Below, piece after piece: positions 1 to 8,948 of a stretch of 25,033 bases of DNA. Position numbers and translations under genes: made by a program. The DNA comes from JBAXAM01 sp037142515 (GTDB lineage: Bacteria; Pseudomonadota; Gammaproteobacteria; UBA9339): contig JBAXAM010000019.1 in assembly GCA_037142515.1 (NCBI GenBank), positions 1 to 25,033 of the forward strand, in the 5' to 3' direction. The notes under the pieces were generated by a model. The model saw only the letters and a program-made list of their open reading frames with translations, was not told where the DNA came from and did no database searches. Each line of letters starts with the position of its first letter. The stretch's first letter is position 1.

Positions 1-2
1 AA

Positions 3-287
3 ATATGCTGCCTCGTCAAAAATAATTTACAGAAAGGATGTTACACTACCGATTACATGATTCAAGCAAAACATAATACGCTATATATTTGCGAGATTAA
101 GTTTATAAAAAACCCTGTTGGAATGGATGTAATTGCCAAAACACAGAAAAAAATTGATGGCTTGAAACATCCCAAAGGGTTTTCTTGCAGACCAGTGTTA
201 ATTCATGTAAATGGCGTTACTGATGATGTTTTGGACAGTGATTATTTTTCAGCAATTATTGATGTATCTGGATTTCTTGAACAGTAA
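3..287 (+). CDS. C-terminal part of an AAA-family ATP-binding protein (5' end outside window)
   Basis: The frame is open from the window's left edge to the TAA at 285-287, so this is the 3' end of a longer gene; the ATG at 57 is internal. The visible ~94 residues contain a GC-x(4)-DY segment, then YICEIKF, then a conserved-looking KGFSCRPVLIHVNGV stretch and a tail ending near DVSGFLEQ. I recognise this as the C-terminal region of bacterial ATP-binding proteins of the ATPase_2/AAA type. The spaced Asp and E-x-K resemble a degenerate PD-(D/E)xK nuclease core; that reading is inference. The Walker motifs would lie upstream, outside the window. The last 39 nt overlap the 3' end of the convergent P-type ATPase gene. 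Function is not known from the sequence. Confidence 0.72.
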   Translation: MCCLVKNNLQKGCYTTDYMIQAKHNTLYICEIKFIKNPVGMDVIAKTQKKIDGLKHPKGFSCRPVLIHVNGVTDDVLDSDYFSAIIDVSGFLEQ

Positions 288-2921
288 AAGCTTTTCCAGT
301 TCAACCAAACCAAAAAATACTACTGCTGCTGCAACAATATAACTCCAGTGCACCAGGCCAATGGCAGCCGTACCAAAAAAGTGCTGCATTAACGGCATAT
401 AAGTAAATAATAGTTGGAAAAACACAACAACTATAATTGACAATAATACTGGAAAGCTACCAAAAAACGTCTTCAAATGTAGTGAAGAATTTTTAAGGTT
501 ACGACAATTAATCAAATAAACTATCTCACCAAAAACCAGCATATTTACCGCGATCGTACGCGCCACCGCTAAATCAGCGATTTTGTTATGCTCCAGCAGA
601 AATAAACCAAAAACACTAACTACCAAAAACACTGAAACAGAAAACGATCTCCCGATTAAAAACCAGGATAATAATGATGTCTTTGGATTGCGTGGCCGAC
701 GATACATGACACCATGTTCTGCTGGCTCAAACCCTAAGGCAAGCGATAATGTCACCGCTGTGATCATATTTACCCATAAAATCTGTACTGCAGTAATCGG
801 TAACATCAATTTAAATAAAATTGCGATAATTACTACAAAGGCTTGCGCAAAACTTGTCGGCAAAATAAAAATTATTGCCTTTTGCAAGTTATCATAGATC
901 GTACGACCTTCACTAACAGCGTGCACAATTGTGGCAAAATCATCATCAGCAAGCACCATATCTGATGATTCTTTAGCAATATCAGCACCCTTGTGCCCCA
1001 TAGCGACACCTATATCAGCCTGTTTCAACGCGGGAGCATCATTAACACCATCGCCAGTCATAGCAACAATTTCACCTCTAGACTGCAGCGCTTTTACCAA
1101 ACGTAATTTATGTTGTGGCGCCGTGCGTGCATAAACATTAATCCTTGGCGCAACTTCTGCCAATTCTTCATCAGACATAGCATCAATCTCGTCACCAGTT
1201 AAAACCTTGCAATCAATTATACCTACTTGCTGGGCAATAGCTTCGGCAGTCATAGCATGATCGCCTGTAATCATTTTAACTTTTATGCCCGCATGCTGGC
1301 ACTCGTTCACTGCAAGAATTGCTTCTGGACGCGGTGGATCAATTAAACCAAACAAAGCTATCAATATTAAATCATCATTAACATCATCAAATAACAAATC
1401 ACGTTTTTCTGTTGCCGCAGTTTTATAGGCAATAGCAATTACCCTTTGTCCCCCACGAGTTAGATGCTCAATTGCCTGTTGCCAATAAACGGTATCAAGC
1501 GACACTACTTCGCCACTAGAATCTTGGGTCTTACATTTTTTTAATATGATTTCTGGCGCTCCCTTGATATAAATAAATCCTTGGCCTGCATGATCATGGT
1601 GCAACGTCGCCATAAATTTGTGTTCGGTTTCATAAGGAATAAGATCAGTACATGGAAGCTTTTGTTGCCATAAATGCACATCAAATTTAGCCTGTAATCC
1701 AAGCATCATCAACGCTACATCAATTGGATTGCCCCTAGCTTTATAGCTACTATCGTGTGGATATAATTCTGCTTCATTACATAAAATCCCACCAATAATT
1801 GCAGCTTTTAAGTCCGGATAGTCGGAAATTGTTTCATCATCATTTAAGTATTGCTGCTGCGTGGTAACTATAAATTGTGCTGTGAGTTCGTTCCCAGTAA
1901 GCGTTCCTGTTTTGTCGGTACAAATCGTTGTTACCGCACCCATAGTTTCTACTGCAGACATGCGCCTAACTATTGCGTTTTGCTTAGCCATACGAGCGAT
2001 ACCAATCGCTAAAATAATCGTCATTATCGGCGGCAATCCTTCGGGCACCGCAGCAACAATCAAACTAACAACCGCCATAAACATTGATACACTAGAGTCA
2101 TGCCAAACTAAAGCACTAACCGCAAAAACCACAGCCCCAATTGTAACAATTAGAGCGGTTAGCCAATGTCCAAAAACATTCATCTGACGCAGCAAAGGAG
2201 TATCTACCGATTTAACACGAGCAAGCAATGTACTAATTTTACCAACCTCAGTATTATTACCAATTGCAACTACTATGCCTAAACCTCGGCCAGTGGTTAT
2301 TAAAGTACCGCTATAGAGCATAGAAACACGCTCACCAAGTGGCGCGTTTTCTATAACTGGCATTACTTGCTTGTCAACTGGAAGTGATTCACCAGTTAAA
2401 ATTGATTCTTGGGCTTGTAAATTTTTAGCTTCACATATACGTAAATCAGCTGGTATTTTATCGCCACGATGAATCACCACCATATCACCAGGAACAAGCT
2501 CAATTGTCGGAATAATGATTCGCTGACCATCACGAATTACTTGCGTTGTTGGTGCGAGCATAGCACGAATTGCCTCAAGAGCTTTTTGAGCTTTACCTTC
2601 TTGTATAAACCCAAAAATAGCATTAAGAACTACCACTCCTAAAATAACACTAGCATCTACCCATTGCGCCAAATAAATAGTTATCACTGCTGAAACAAGT
2701 AAAATATAGACTAAGACATTATTAAATTGCCGCAAAAAACGCATAAATATACTTTCTGGCTTTTGTATAATACATATATTAAATCCATAAATTTCCTGTC
2801 GCGTTAAAACTTCAGAAGCCGTTAAACCCACTTGTAAATTAGCAACTAATTTACTTAAAACTTCTTCGACACTTAAAACGTGCCAACTAGTATTAGCATT
2901 AATGGTATTAGTATTAGACAT
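249..2921 (-). CDS. P-type cation-transporting ATPase (type II-like)
   Basis: About 890 residues from the ATG at 2921; a start at 2948 would run further into the upstream gene. An ATP-driven cation pump of the inner membrane. Visible motifs, numbered from 2921: N-terminal cation-ATPase domain, TGES near 176-179 (actuator), PEGLP near 293-297 (M4 ion site), phosphorylation motif DKTGTLT with Asp near 336, MITGDH, and the TGDGVNDAPALKQADIGVAMG hinge region, followed by C-terminal membrane helices. The architecture matches the PMR1/SERCA-like group. The M6 region reads NMITAVTLSLALGFEP, where SERCA-type Ca pumps have N-x-x-T-D; the Asp that ligates calcium is Ala here, so I do not assign calcium. 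The start overlaps the epmB stop by 8 nt (ATGTCTAA), suggesting translational coupling. Family assignment is firm; the transported ion is unknown. Confidence 0.93.
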   Translation of the reverse strand: MSNTNTINANTSWHVLSVEEVLSKLVANLQVGLTASEVLTRQEIYGFNICIIQKPESIFMRFLRQFNNVLVYILLVSAVITIYLAQWVDASVILGVVVLNAIFGFIQEGKAQKALEAIRAMLAPTTQVIRDGQRIIIPTIELVPGDMVVIHRGDKIPADLRICEAKNLQAQESILTGESLPVDKQVMPVIENAPLGERVSMLYSGTLITTGRGLGIVVAIGNNTEVGKISTLLARVKSVDTPLLRQMNVFGHWLTALIVTIGAVVFAVSALVWHDSSVSMFMAVVSLIVAAVPEGLPPIMTIILAIGIARMAKQNAIVRRMSAVETMGAVTTICTDKTGTLTGNELTAQFIVTTQQQYLNDDETISDYPDLKAAIIGGILCNEAELYPHDSSYKARGNPIDVALMMLGLQAKFDVHLWQQKLPCTDLIPYETEHKFMATLHHDHAGQGFIYIKGAPEIILKKCKTQDSSGEVVSLDTVYWQQAIEHLTRGGQRVIAIAYKTAATEKRDLLFDDVNDDLILIALFGLIDPPRPEAILAVNECQHAGIKVKMITGDHAMTAEAIAQQVGIIDCKVLTGDEIDAMSDEELAEVAPRINVYARTAPQHKLRLVKALQSRGEIVAMTGDGVNDAPALKQADIGVAMGHKGADIAKESSDMVLADDDFATIVHAVSEGRTIYDNLQKAIIFILPTSFAQAFVVIIAILFKLMLPITAVQILWVNMITAVTLSLALGFEPAEHGVMYRRPRNPKTSLLSWFLIGRSFSVSVFLVVSVFGLFLLEHNKIADLAVARTIAVNMLVFGEIVYLINCRNLKNSSLHLKTFFGSFPVLLSIIVVVFFQLLFTYMPLMQHFFGTAAIGLVHWSYIVAAAVVFFGLVELEKLLLFKKSRYINNC

Positions 2922-3834
2922 ATGTTTTTCTGTTTTGATTTTCAACAACTAGTTTTGGAACTAAATAGCCAGGCAGTTTTGCTTGCATTTCAAGATAAAT
3001 TTGTTTGGCCCGATCTGTCTCTACATAAAAATGAGCAGCACCCTTGACTTTATCTAGCATATGCAAATAATAAGGCAAAACTCCAGCACCAAATAATTTC
3101 TCACTAAGAGAAATTAAAACTTCAGCATTATCATTAATACCTCGAAGCAGTACAGACTGATTAAAAAGAGTTACTCCCATCTGCCTAAACGCACTAAGAG
3201 CCTGCGAAACACTTTCATCAATTTCATTCGGGTGATTACAATGCACCACTAAAACAATAGGCAAACGTGTTTGGGTTAAGTTGTGAATTGATTTCTCCGG
3301 CATTACGATTGGCACACGGCTGTGAATCCGCAAACGTTTAATATGGGGTATTTGGGCAAGCTGCTGAATAATCTCTGCAAGCTCACTTGCAGGTAGCATC
3401 AAGGGATCTCCGCCACTTAAAATTATTTCGCTTATAACAGGATCACTTTTAAGATAGGTAAATACTTTTTGCCAATCAGAAATTTTGTTGCCAACATGCC
3501 GACGAAAACAAAAACGACAATTCATCGCACAAACATCAGTAACTTGCAACAAAACACGATCTAGATATTTACGAATTACCCCCGAAATAGGAGAATTTTC
3601 TTCTTCTGCAAGCGGATCTGAGACAAAACCCTGAACCTCTTGCAACTCAAGTTCCTGCGGCAAAACTTGTAACAACAAGGGATCATTACTATCGTTTGGT
3701 TTAATACGTAGAGCAAAACTTTCTGAAACTTGCAAAGGAAAATCAGTAAAGAAGCCTTCTCCTTTCAATCCATTGAAATTCAAATGCGATATTTGCGCGA
3801 GCTTTTCTATGCCATTAATCATGATCTGTGCCAT
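2914..3834 (-). CDS. epmB: EF-P beta-lysylation protein EpmB (lysine 2,3-aminomutase family radical SAM)
   Basis: 306 residues. EpmB converts alpha-lysine to beta-lysine for modification of elongation factor P, using SAM, a [4Fe-4S] cluster and PLP. The radical-SAM triad CxxxCxxC is at C102, C106 and C109 (CAMNCRFCFRRH), followed by the SGGDPL motif and a conserved SRVPIV region. The length suits EpmB (E. coli about 340) rather than the longer fermentative KamA enzymes. The N-terminus is about 30 residues shorter than E. coli EpmB; an in-frame stop lies upstream of the ATG at 3834 with no earlier start codon between. The ATG at 3822 is a second candidate start. Neither efp nor epmA is visible here. 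The gene is first in a two-gene unit with the cation ATPase and diverges from the hyf-like cluster. Confidence 0.88.
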   Translation of the reverse strand: MAQIMINGIEKLAQISHLNFNGLKGEGFFTDFPLQVSESFALRIKPNDSNDPLLLQVLPQELELQEVQGFVSDPLAEEENSPISGVIRKYLDRVLLQVTDVCAMNCRFCFRRHVGNKISDWQKVFTYLKSDPVISEIILSGGDPLMLPASELAEIIQQLAQIPHIKRLRIHSRVPIVMPEKSIHNLTQTRLPIVLVVHCNHPNEIDESVSQALSAFRQMGVTLFNQSVLLRGINDNAEVLISLSEKLFGAGVLPYYLHMLDKVKGAAHFYVETDRAKQIYLEMQAKLPGYLVPKLVVENQNRKTYV

Positions 3835-3854
3835 AATAGCATAAAATTTGTAGC

Positions 3855-3870
3855 ATGTAATATTTTACAT
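3855..3870. repeat. 6+4+6 palindrome in the epmB/hyfB-like divergent gap
   Basis: ATGTAA-tatt-TTACAT is a perfect 6-bp inverted repeat with a 4-nt spacer. It ends on the first base of a TTGACA -35-like box (3870-3875). Position and symmetry suit a dimeric regulator operator, but AT-rich palindromes also occur by chance. The only support is this single copy. Confidence 0.4.
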
Positions 3871-3898
3871 TGACACCAATAATAAATAGTTTCAGAAT
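3870..3898 (+). promoter_or_regulatory. Candidate sigma70 promoter for the hyf-like cluster
   Basis: TTGACA (3870-3875), a 17-nt spacer, then CAGAAT (3893-3898), which keeps the important A2 and T6 of the -10 box. Predicted transcription would start near 3905, about 13 nt before the ATG at 3918. The consensus -35 with correct spacing is directly visible; the -10 is only a 4/6 match. Confidence 0.45.
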
Positions 3899-3917
3899 TC
3901 ACACTAGCCTGTATTTT

Positions 3918-5900
3918 ATGAATCTAGCACTGCTTTTAACCATTACTATTGCATTGTCATCGAGTGCGTTTGCGCTCGTGTTACATTATCGTCCGCGCAT
4001 TCTAAAATTTATCTTTTTTACGCTACTGGGAACATCTGGCCTAGGTGCAATCTGGGCTGGATTATCAGTACTAATCACTGGGCAAAATATTAATTACCAA
4101 ATAAACTTAGGCTTCCCAAACATAATACTGCAGTTTGCGCTTGACCCACTATCAGGTTTTTTTCTCGCAATAGTTGGTATTATAGTAATCAGCGTTGCCT
4201 GTTATGGTCCTAACTATAAGCAACGACCAATTACACTCGTATCGTTTTTTACTGGATTATTTGTTAGCAGCATGTATTTAGTATTGCTCGCTCATGATGT
4301 CTTTAGTTTTATGCTTGCATGGGAACTAATGTCAGTTTCAAGTTACTTTTTAGTCGTCTATCATCACGAACAAGCAGTTAATCGCCATGCAGCATTGCTT
4401 TATTTGTTGATGGCACAAGCAAGCGGCTTACTTATTTTATTTGCTTTTAGTATTCTAACCAAATTTGCAGGCAGTATGAGCTTTGATGTTATGCATGCAA
4501 TGCAATTTTCACCAATTTCACCAACATGGACTAGCATAGCTTTTTTTCTTGCTTTCTTTGGCTTCGGCATGAAAGCAGGGATAGTACCGCTACATGTCTG
4601 GTTACCAAAGGCGCATCCAGTAGCACCATCACACATTTCTGCTTTGATGTCAGGTGTCATGCTTAAAGTAGCAGTATATGGTTTTATTCGATTTACCTTC
4701 GGCTTATTACAACATATTTATTGGCAATGGGGCAGCATTGTGCTTTTTATCGGCGTAGCTTCTGCATTACTAGGGGTACTCTATGCCTTAATGCAACATG
4801 ATCTTAAAAAACTACTTGCTTATCATTCTGTCGAAAACATCGGCATAATCTTTATTGGTCTTGGTTTATCTTTGATTTTTACAAGCACTGACCACCCTGT
4901 GCTTGCCGCCTTAGGGTTAATTGCTGCACTTTATCACTGTCTAAATCATGCAATATTTAAAAGCTTATTGTTTTTAGGTGCTGGTGCAATAGTGCAACAC
5001 AGCCATGAGCATGATTTAGAACGTATGGGCGGACTTATTAAAACAATGCCCTACACAGCATGGTGCTTTTTAATTGGCTGCATCAGCATTTCTGCTCTAC
5101 CACCGTTTAATGGATTTGTCTCCGAATGGCTAATTTTTCAGGATGCTTTTCAAGCCGTAACTTTAAAAAGTGAAGTGATGCGCACTCTAATTCCAGTATC
5201 CGCTGCCTTACTTGCACTAACAAGCGCTCTCGCTGCTGCCTGTTTTGTTAAAGCTTATGGCGTTATTTTTTTAGGACAAGCACGCACGCGTCACATACGC
5301 CGAGCCCATGATCCAAGATTCGGCATGCGCGTAGCTTTGGGGTTTTTGGCAATACTATGTATATTTTTTGGGATAGCACCAACTTTCACTATTTCTCTTC
5401 TAAATATAATTCCAAAGCAGCTAATTGGTACGCAACTGCCTAACACACACAATTGGCTATGGCTAATACCAATTTCCACAAAAACATCCTCTTACAATGC
5501 TCTACTTGTCATGGTCGGAATTTTATCAATTGGCCTGGTTAGCTACTTGTTGGTACGCGCTTATTTTGGGCGAATTAAACTGCGCTCAGTTGGGCCATGG
5601 GATTGCGGTTTTGGCGGAATTAATTCGCGCATGCAATATAGCGCTACTGCATTTGCGATGCCGCTGCGCCGCATTTTTCAATCAGCTTGGTCGATACGTG
5701 AAAAAATAGAGAAAACCGACTCTGATACCAATTATCTTTTGCAAATTAACGATCGGATTTGGCAATATATTTATCTACCTTTAGAGCGTTTCAGTTTTGC
5801 TTTAGCACGAAGTTTTGCCAAATTACAAGGCGGCAATATCAGAGTTTATTTAGCCTACACTTTTGTAACTTTAATTTTATTATTGTGGGTGATTGCATGA
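3918..5900 (+). CDS. hyfB: Hydrogenase-4 component B-like membrane subunit (HyfB/HycC, antiporter-like)
   Basis: 660 residues from the ATG at 3918; an upstream TTG at 3870 would add 16 residues but lies in the -35 box. HyfB belongs to the Mrp antiporter/NuoL-M-N family: a polytopic subunit thought to move protons or sodium in group 4 hydrogenases and complex I. The conserved channel segments are visible: a WELMS motif, HVWLPKAHPVAPSHISALMSG (discontinuous helix region), and ALMQHDLKKLLAYHSVENIGI, close to E. coli HyfB/HycC. Length equals the family norm (about 600-670). The hydrophobic N-terminal helix starts at once and there is a final C-terminal helix. The stop overlaps the next ATG (ATGA). 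First gene of the six-gene cluster. Confidence 0.9.
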   Translation: MNLALLLTITIALSSSAFALVLHYRPRILKFIFFTLLGTSGLGAIWAGLSVLITGQNINYQINLGFPNIILQFALDPLSGFFLAIVGIIVISVACYGPNYKQRPITLVSFFTGLFVSSMYLVLLAHDVFSFMLAWELMSVSSYFLVVYHHEQAVNRHAALLYLLMAQASGLLILFAFSILTKFAGSMSFDVMHAMQFSPISPTWTSIAFFLAFFGFGMKAGIVPLHVWLPKAHPVAPSHISALMSGVMLKVAVYGFIRFTFGLLQHIYWQWGSIVLFIGVASALLGVLYALMQHDLKKLLAYHSVENIGIIFIGLGLSLIFTSTDHPVLAALGLIAALYHCLNHAIFKSLLFLGAGAIVQHSHEHDLERMGGLIKTMPYTAWCFLIGCISISALPPFNGFVSEWLIFQDAFQAVTLKSEVMRTLIPVSAALLALTSALAAACFVKAYGVIFLGQARTRHIRRAHDPRFGMRVALGFLAILCIFFGIAPTFTISLLNIIPKQLIGTQLPNTHNWLWLIPISTKTSSYNALLVMVGILSIGLVSYLLVRAYFGRIKLRSVGPWDCGFGGINSRMQYSATAFAMPLRRIFQSAWSIREKIEKTDSDTNYLLQINDRIWQYIYLPLERFSFALARSFAKLQGGNIRVYLAYTFVTLILLLWVIA

Positions 5901-6838
5901 TGTGGTTAATTGCCATAGCACAAACTTTACTATTTGTAATTGCTGCGCCGCTCTTTGCAGGTGTAATGAAATGGGTCAAATGTCAATTGCAAAATCGCAT
6001 AGCACCACCTATTTGGCAACCATACCTCAACTTGAATAAACTATTTCGCAAAGAAGTACTGATCGCCACAACAACATCGCAATTATTTCGCATAGCACCA
6101 TACGTAATTTTTAGTATTACCATTTTTATTTGCGCCACGGTACCATTACTTATTACAAACACACCAACAACTGCAATTGCCGACGTAATTGTCATAGTAG
6201 GCTTGTTTGCTTTAGCACGGTTCTTCTTGACACTTGCTGGCATGGATACTGGTACTGCTTTTGGCGGCATGGGTTCTTCGCGCGAGATGCTAATTTCTGC
6301 AATTGCCGAACCAGCCCTATTGATGGTGTTTTTTGCTGTGGCAATGACAGCAATGAGCACTAATTTAGCCGTAATCATTAATCAACTAGCATTACATCGT
6401 TTGTGGCTACAACCATCGCTTATTTTTGCTGCACTTGGATTTATCTTAGTTTCCCTAGCTGAAACCGGCAGAATTCCAGTTGATAACCCAGCCACTCATT
6501 TGGAATTAACAATGATTCATGAAGCTATGATTTTGGAATATAGCGGTCGTTACTTAGCACTTATTGAATGGGCAGCACAAATTAAATTTATGCTCTATGC
6601 CATATTGTTTATTAATTTATTTTTCCCCTGGGGTATCGTCAGCGATTTTAGCTGGTTCAATATTGGTTTGAGTATCTTGGCATTGGTGATTAAATTACTG
6701 CTGCTCATGATTATTCTCGGTATGTCTGAAATTAGCCTAGCAAAGCTACGCCTATTCCGAGTACCTTATTTACTAAATCTTGCATTTGTTCTAGGCTTAT
6801 TGGCCGTTTTAATTCACATTATTATTGAGGTCGGATAG
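5897..6838 (+). CDS. hyfC: Hydrogenase-4 component C-like membrane subunit (HyfC/HycD, NuoH-like)
   Basis: 313 residues. I chose the ATG at 5897, which overlaps the upstream TGA, because the longer reading from 5759 lies inside hyfB in another frame. This is the NuoH/HyfC family membrane arm subunit that anchors the peripheral hydrogenase-like module and forms the entrance of the ion path. The signature AETGRIPVDNPATHLELTMIHEAMILEYSGR is split across 236-266 or so and is nearly identical in character to E. coli HyfC. An N-terminal YLNLNKLFRKE stretch matches the amphipathic loop conserved in the family. About eight hydrophobic helices. Two-nt gap to the next ATG, so tightly coupled. Confidence 0.9.
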   Translation: MMWLIAIAQTLLFVIAAPLFAGVMKWVKCQLQNRIAPPIWQPYLNLNKLFRKEVLIATTTSQLFRIAPYVIFSITIFICATVPLLITNTPTTAIADVIVIVGLFALARFFLTLAGMDTGTAFGGMGSSREMLISAIAEPALLMVFFAVAMTAMSTNLAVIINQLALHRLWLQPSLIFAALGFILVSLAETGRIPVDNPATHLELTMIHEAMILEYSGRYLALIEWAAQIKFMLYAILFINLFFPWGIVSDFSWFNIGLSILALVIKLLLLMIILGMSEISLAKLRLFRVPYLLNLAFVLGLLAVLIHIIIEVG

Positions 6839-6839
6839 G

Positions 6840-7493
6840 ATGGAATTACTGACATCTATTATTACCGCATTAATTTTATTAACCGCATTCGTGTTTTTGA
6901 TGCAAAATCGAATTCACAGCATGATTAATACATTTATTTGGCAAAGTGTTTTATTGTCTACCGTAACATTTTTACAGGCGCTAAAAACTGCTGAAATAGA
7001 ACTTTATATTTCGGTACTGTTAACTATATTGCTAAAAGTTATCTTTACTCCCTATTTACTACGCTCTTTTGTACACAAATTAAATATTCGTCATAAAGTA
7101 GCTGAGATTAAACATCCTTTTTTGCTTTTGATCGGCGCGTCTGCATTGGTACTATTTTGCTACCACTTAATTATTCCAATCAGCACAGCTTCGTGGAACG
7201 AAGCTAGCAACACCATTGCAGTAGCAATGGCAGTAATGCTGCTCGGGATGTTATTGCTTATCACACATCGCAAAGCAATTTCACATGTAATTGGCTTTAT
7301 GTCGATGGAAAATGGGATTTTTTTCGCTGCTTTAATCGCCACTAAAGGTATGCCCATGGTCGTAGAGCTTGGCGTTGCTTTCGATGTATTAATTGCCGCT
7401 GTTTTATTTGGCGTATTCTTTTTACAACTACGTCGCAGCATTGATTCTCTTGATGTTGATCGTTTGAACTTGCTCCGCGAGGATAAAGAATGA
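6840..7493 (+). CDS. hyfE: Hydrogenase-4 component E-like membrane subunit (HyfE, NuoK-related)
   Basis: 217 residues, the same size as E. coli HyfE (216). Start at the ATG 6840, just after the hyfC TAG; an upstream TTG at 6825 is less likely. HyfE is an integral membrane subunit related to NuoK. Visible are six or so hydrophobic helices, the HKVAEIKHPFLLLIG loop, the GFMSMENGIFFAAL segment and GMPMVVELGVAFDVLIAAVLFG, which carry the conserved membrane Glu residues of NuoK-type subunits. Ends ATGA-overlapped with the next gene, which has a good GAGGA ribosome site inside this gene. Confidence 0.88.
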   Translation: MELLTSIITALILLTAFVFLMQNRIHSMINTFIWQSVLLSTVTFLQALKTAEIELYISVLLTILLKVIFTPYLLRSFVHKLNIRHKVAEIKHPFLLLIGASALVLFCYHLIIPISTASWNEASNTIAVAMAVMLLGMLLLITHRKAISHVIGFMSMENGIFFAALIATKGMPMVVELGVAFDVLIAAVLFGVFFLQLRRSIDSLDVDRLNLLREDKE

Positions 7494-8940
7494 TTGCATT
7501 TTATTTAACTTTGTTACTCCCACTAATTGGTGCTTTACTGATGCTCTGTATTGGCAATTCAAGAGCTGCTGGCCACTGTAACATTATTATTACTACTATC
7601 GGCTTTATTGCATCACTTTTTATGGCACATTATTTTTTTCAACATGGTGCCTTTTTAGCAATCAAACAACAATTTTATATCGATGCATTTAATTTACCAA
7701 TTATCGTACTCACAACTTTCGTAGTAATGACAACGGCATTTTTTTCAAATACATTTATGTGGACCAATGCGACAACTAACCGCATTAGCACTCGGCATTT
7801 ATGTCTTTATCATATTATGTACCAACTTTTTGCTTTGATGATGCTAATATCTTTAGCGGCAAATAATATCGGCATTTTATGGGTAGCAATGGAAGGAGCC
7901 ACATTAGCAACCGTATTATTAGTAAGTTTATATCGCACTAAAGAGGCTATTGAAGCTTCATGGAAGTATTTTATTTTATGTATTGTTGGCATTGCCCTCG
8001 CATTATTTGGCACCATTTTAGTCTATTTTTCTGCAACGCAAGAGCTAGCTCAAGCTAAAACTGGAATGTTATGGAGTGTTTTAGCGCTGCATGCAAACCA
8101 TTTTGATCCTACAATAATTAAAATTGCTTTCGTGTTTTTATTAGTCGGCTATGGCACAAAAATTGGCTTAGTACCACTACATAATTGGTTACCTGACGCC
8201 TACTCAGAAAGCCCAGCTCCCGTATCAACATTGCTTTCAGGGTTGCTATCTAATGTTGCATTATACGCTTTAATTCGCTTTAAAATTTTAACTAACTTGG
8301 CACTGGCAAATCATTTGGCTGATAGTCTATTAATGGTATTTGGTTTATTATCTTTTGTAGTAGCCGCAGTACTATTACAACGACAATACAATATAAAAAG
8401 ATTATTTAGTTATTCATCAATTGAACACATGGGTTTAATAACTTTTACTTTTGGTTTGGGTGGACCAATTGCAACTTTTGTTGGTTTGTTTTACATGCTT
8501 GTACATTCGCTTGCTAAATCTGCTCTTTTCACCATCGTCGGCAATATAGTACAACAAACCAAAACTAATTCTTTAGAAAAAATTCGTGGACTTGTAAAAA
8601 ATCAGCCACTGCTCGGATGGGGGTTATTAGCTGCAACTTTAATTATTTCAGGAATACCACCATTTGGTATTTTCACTAGTGAGCTACTAGTTTTCATTAC
8701 CTGTGTTAAATTTTTGCCGCTAATCGCAATATATTAGCTTGTGGTTTAATTTTGTCCTTTGCCGGATTATTGCGCAATATTCAGCCAGTAGTTTATGGCG
8801 AACCAACACCAATGACAAAATCAAAAATTTGCCTGTGGCCCGCAATTTTGCATTTGGGTTTGGTTCTAATTTTAGGGCTTTACATTCCGCCAATACTACA
8901 AAAATTATTGCAACAAGCAGCCGGATTGATCGCTGGATAA
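7490..8940 (+). pseudogene. hyfF: Hydrogenase-4 component F-like subunit (HyfF), interrupted by an apparent one-base frameshift
   Basis: The intact first part runs 7490-8737 (415 residues, stop TAG 8735-8737). The rest of HyfF continues one frame back and ends at TAA 8938-8940. HyfF is a second antiporter-like NuoN/L-type subunit. Motifs: WVAMEGATLATVLLVSLYR, YGTKIGLVPLHNWLPDAYSE, KRLFSYSSIEHMGLITF. After ...FLPLIAI the original frame stops, while the -1 frame reads LACGLILSFAGLLRNIQPVVYGE and then a final hydrophobic LHLGLVLILGLYIPP helix, as expected for the HyfF C-terminus. Restoring one T in the TATTAG at 8733-8737 rejoins both parts to about 483 residues (E. coli 526). Start ATG at 7490 has a GAGGA site. 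Truncation would remove the last two helices or so. Sequencing error is an equal explanation. Confidence 0.85.
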
Positions 8941-8948
8941 AGATAAAT

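Noticed and set aside
5983..6378. 131-codon open frame antisense to hyfC
   Set aside because: Shadow of a highly conserved membrane gene on the other strand; no recognisable motif or start signal.
8700..8740. Programmed -1 ribosomal frameshift in hyfF
   Set aside because: No X-XXY-YYZ slippery heptamer is in frame before the TAG (ATTTTTG is the nearest and mismatches), and no strong stem follows. A lost base is simpler.
8739..8948. N-terminal extension of the HyfG-like protein (70 residues from 8739)
   Set aside because: This stretch encodes the HyfF C-terminus in another frame, the extension has no family similarity, and a full NuoC-like start lies at 8949.
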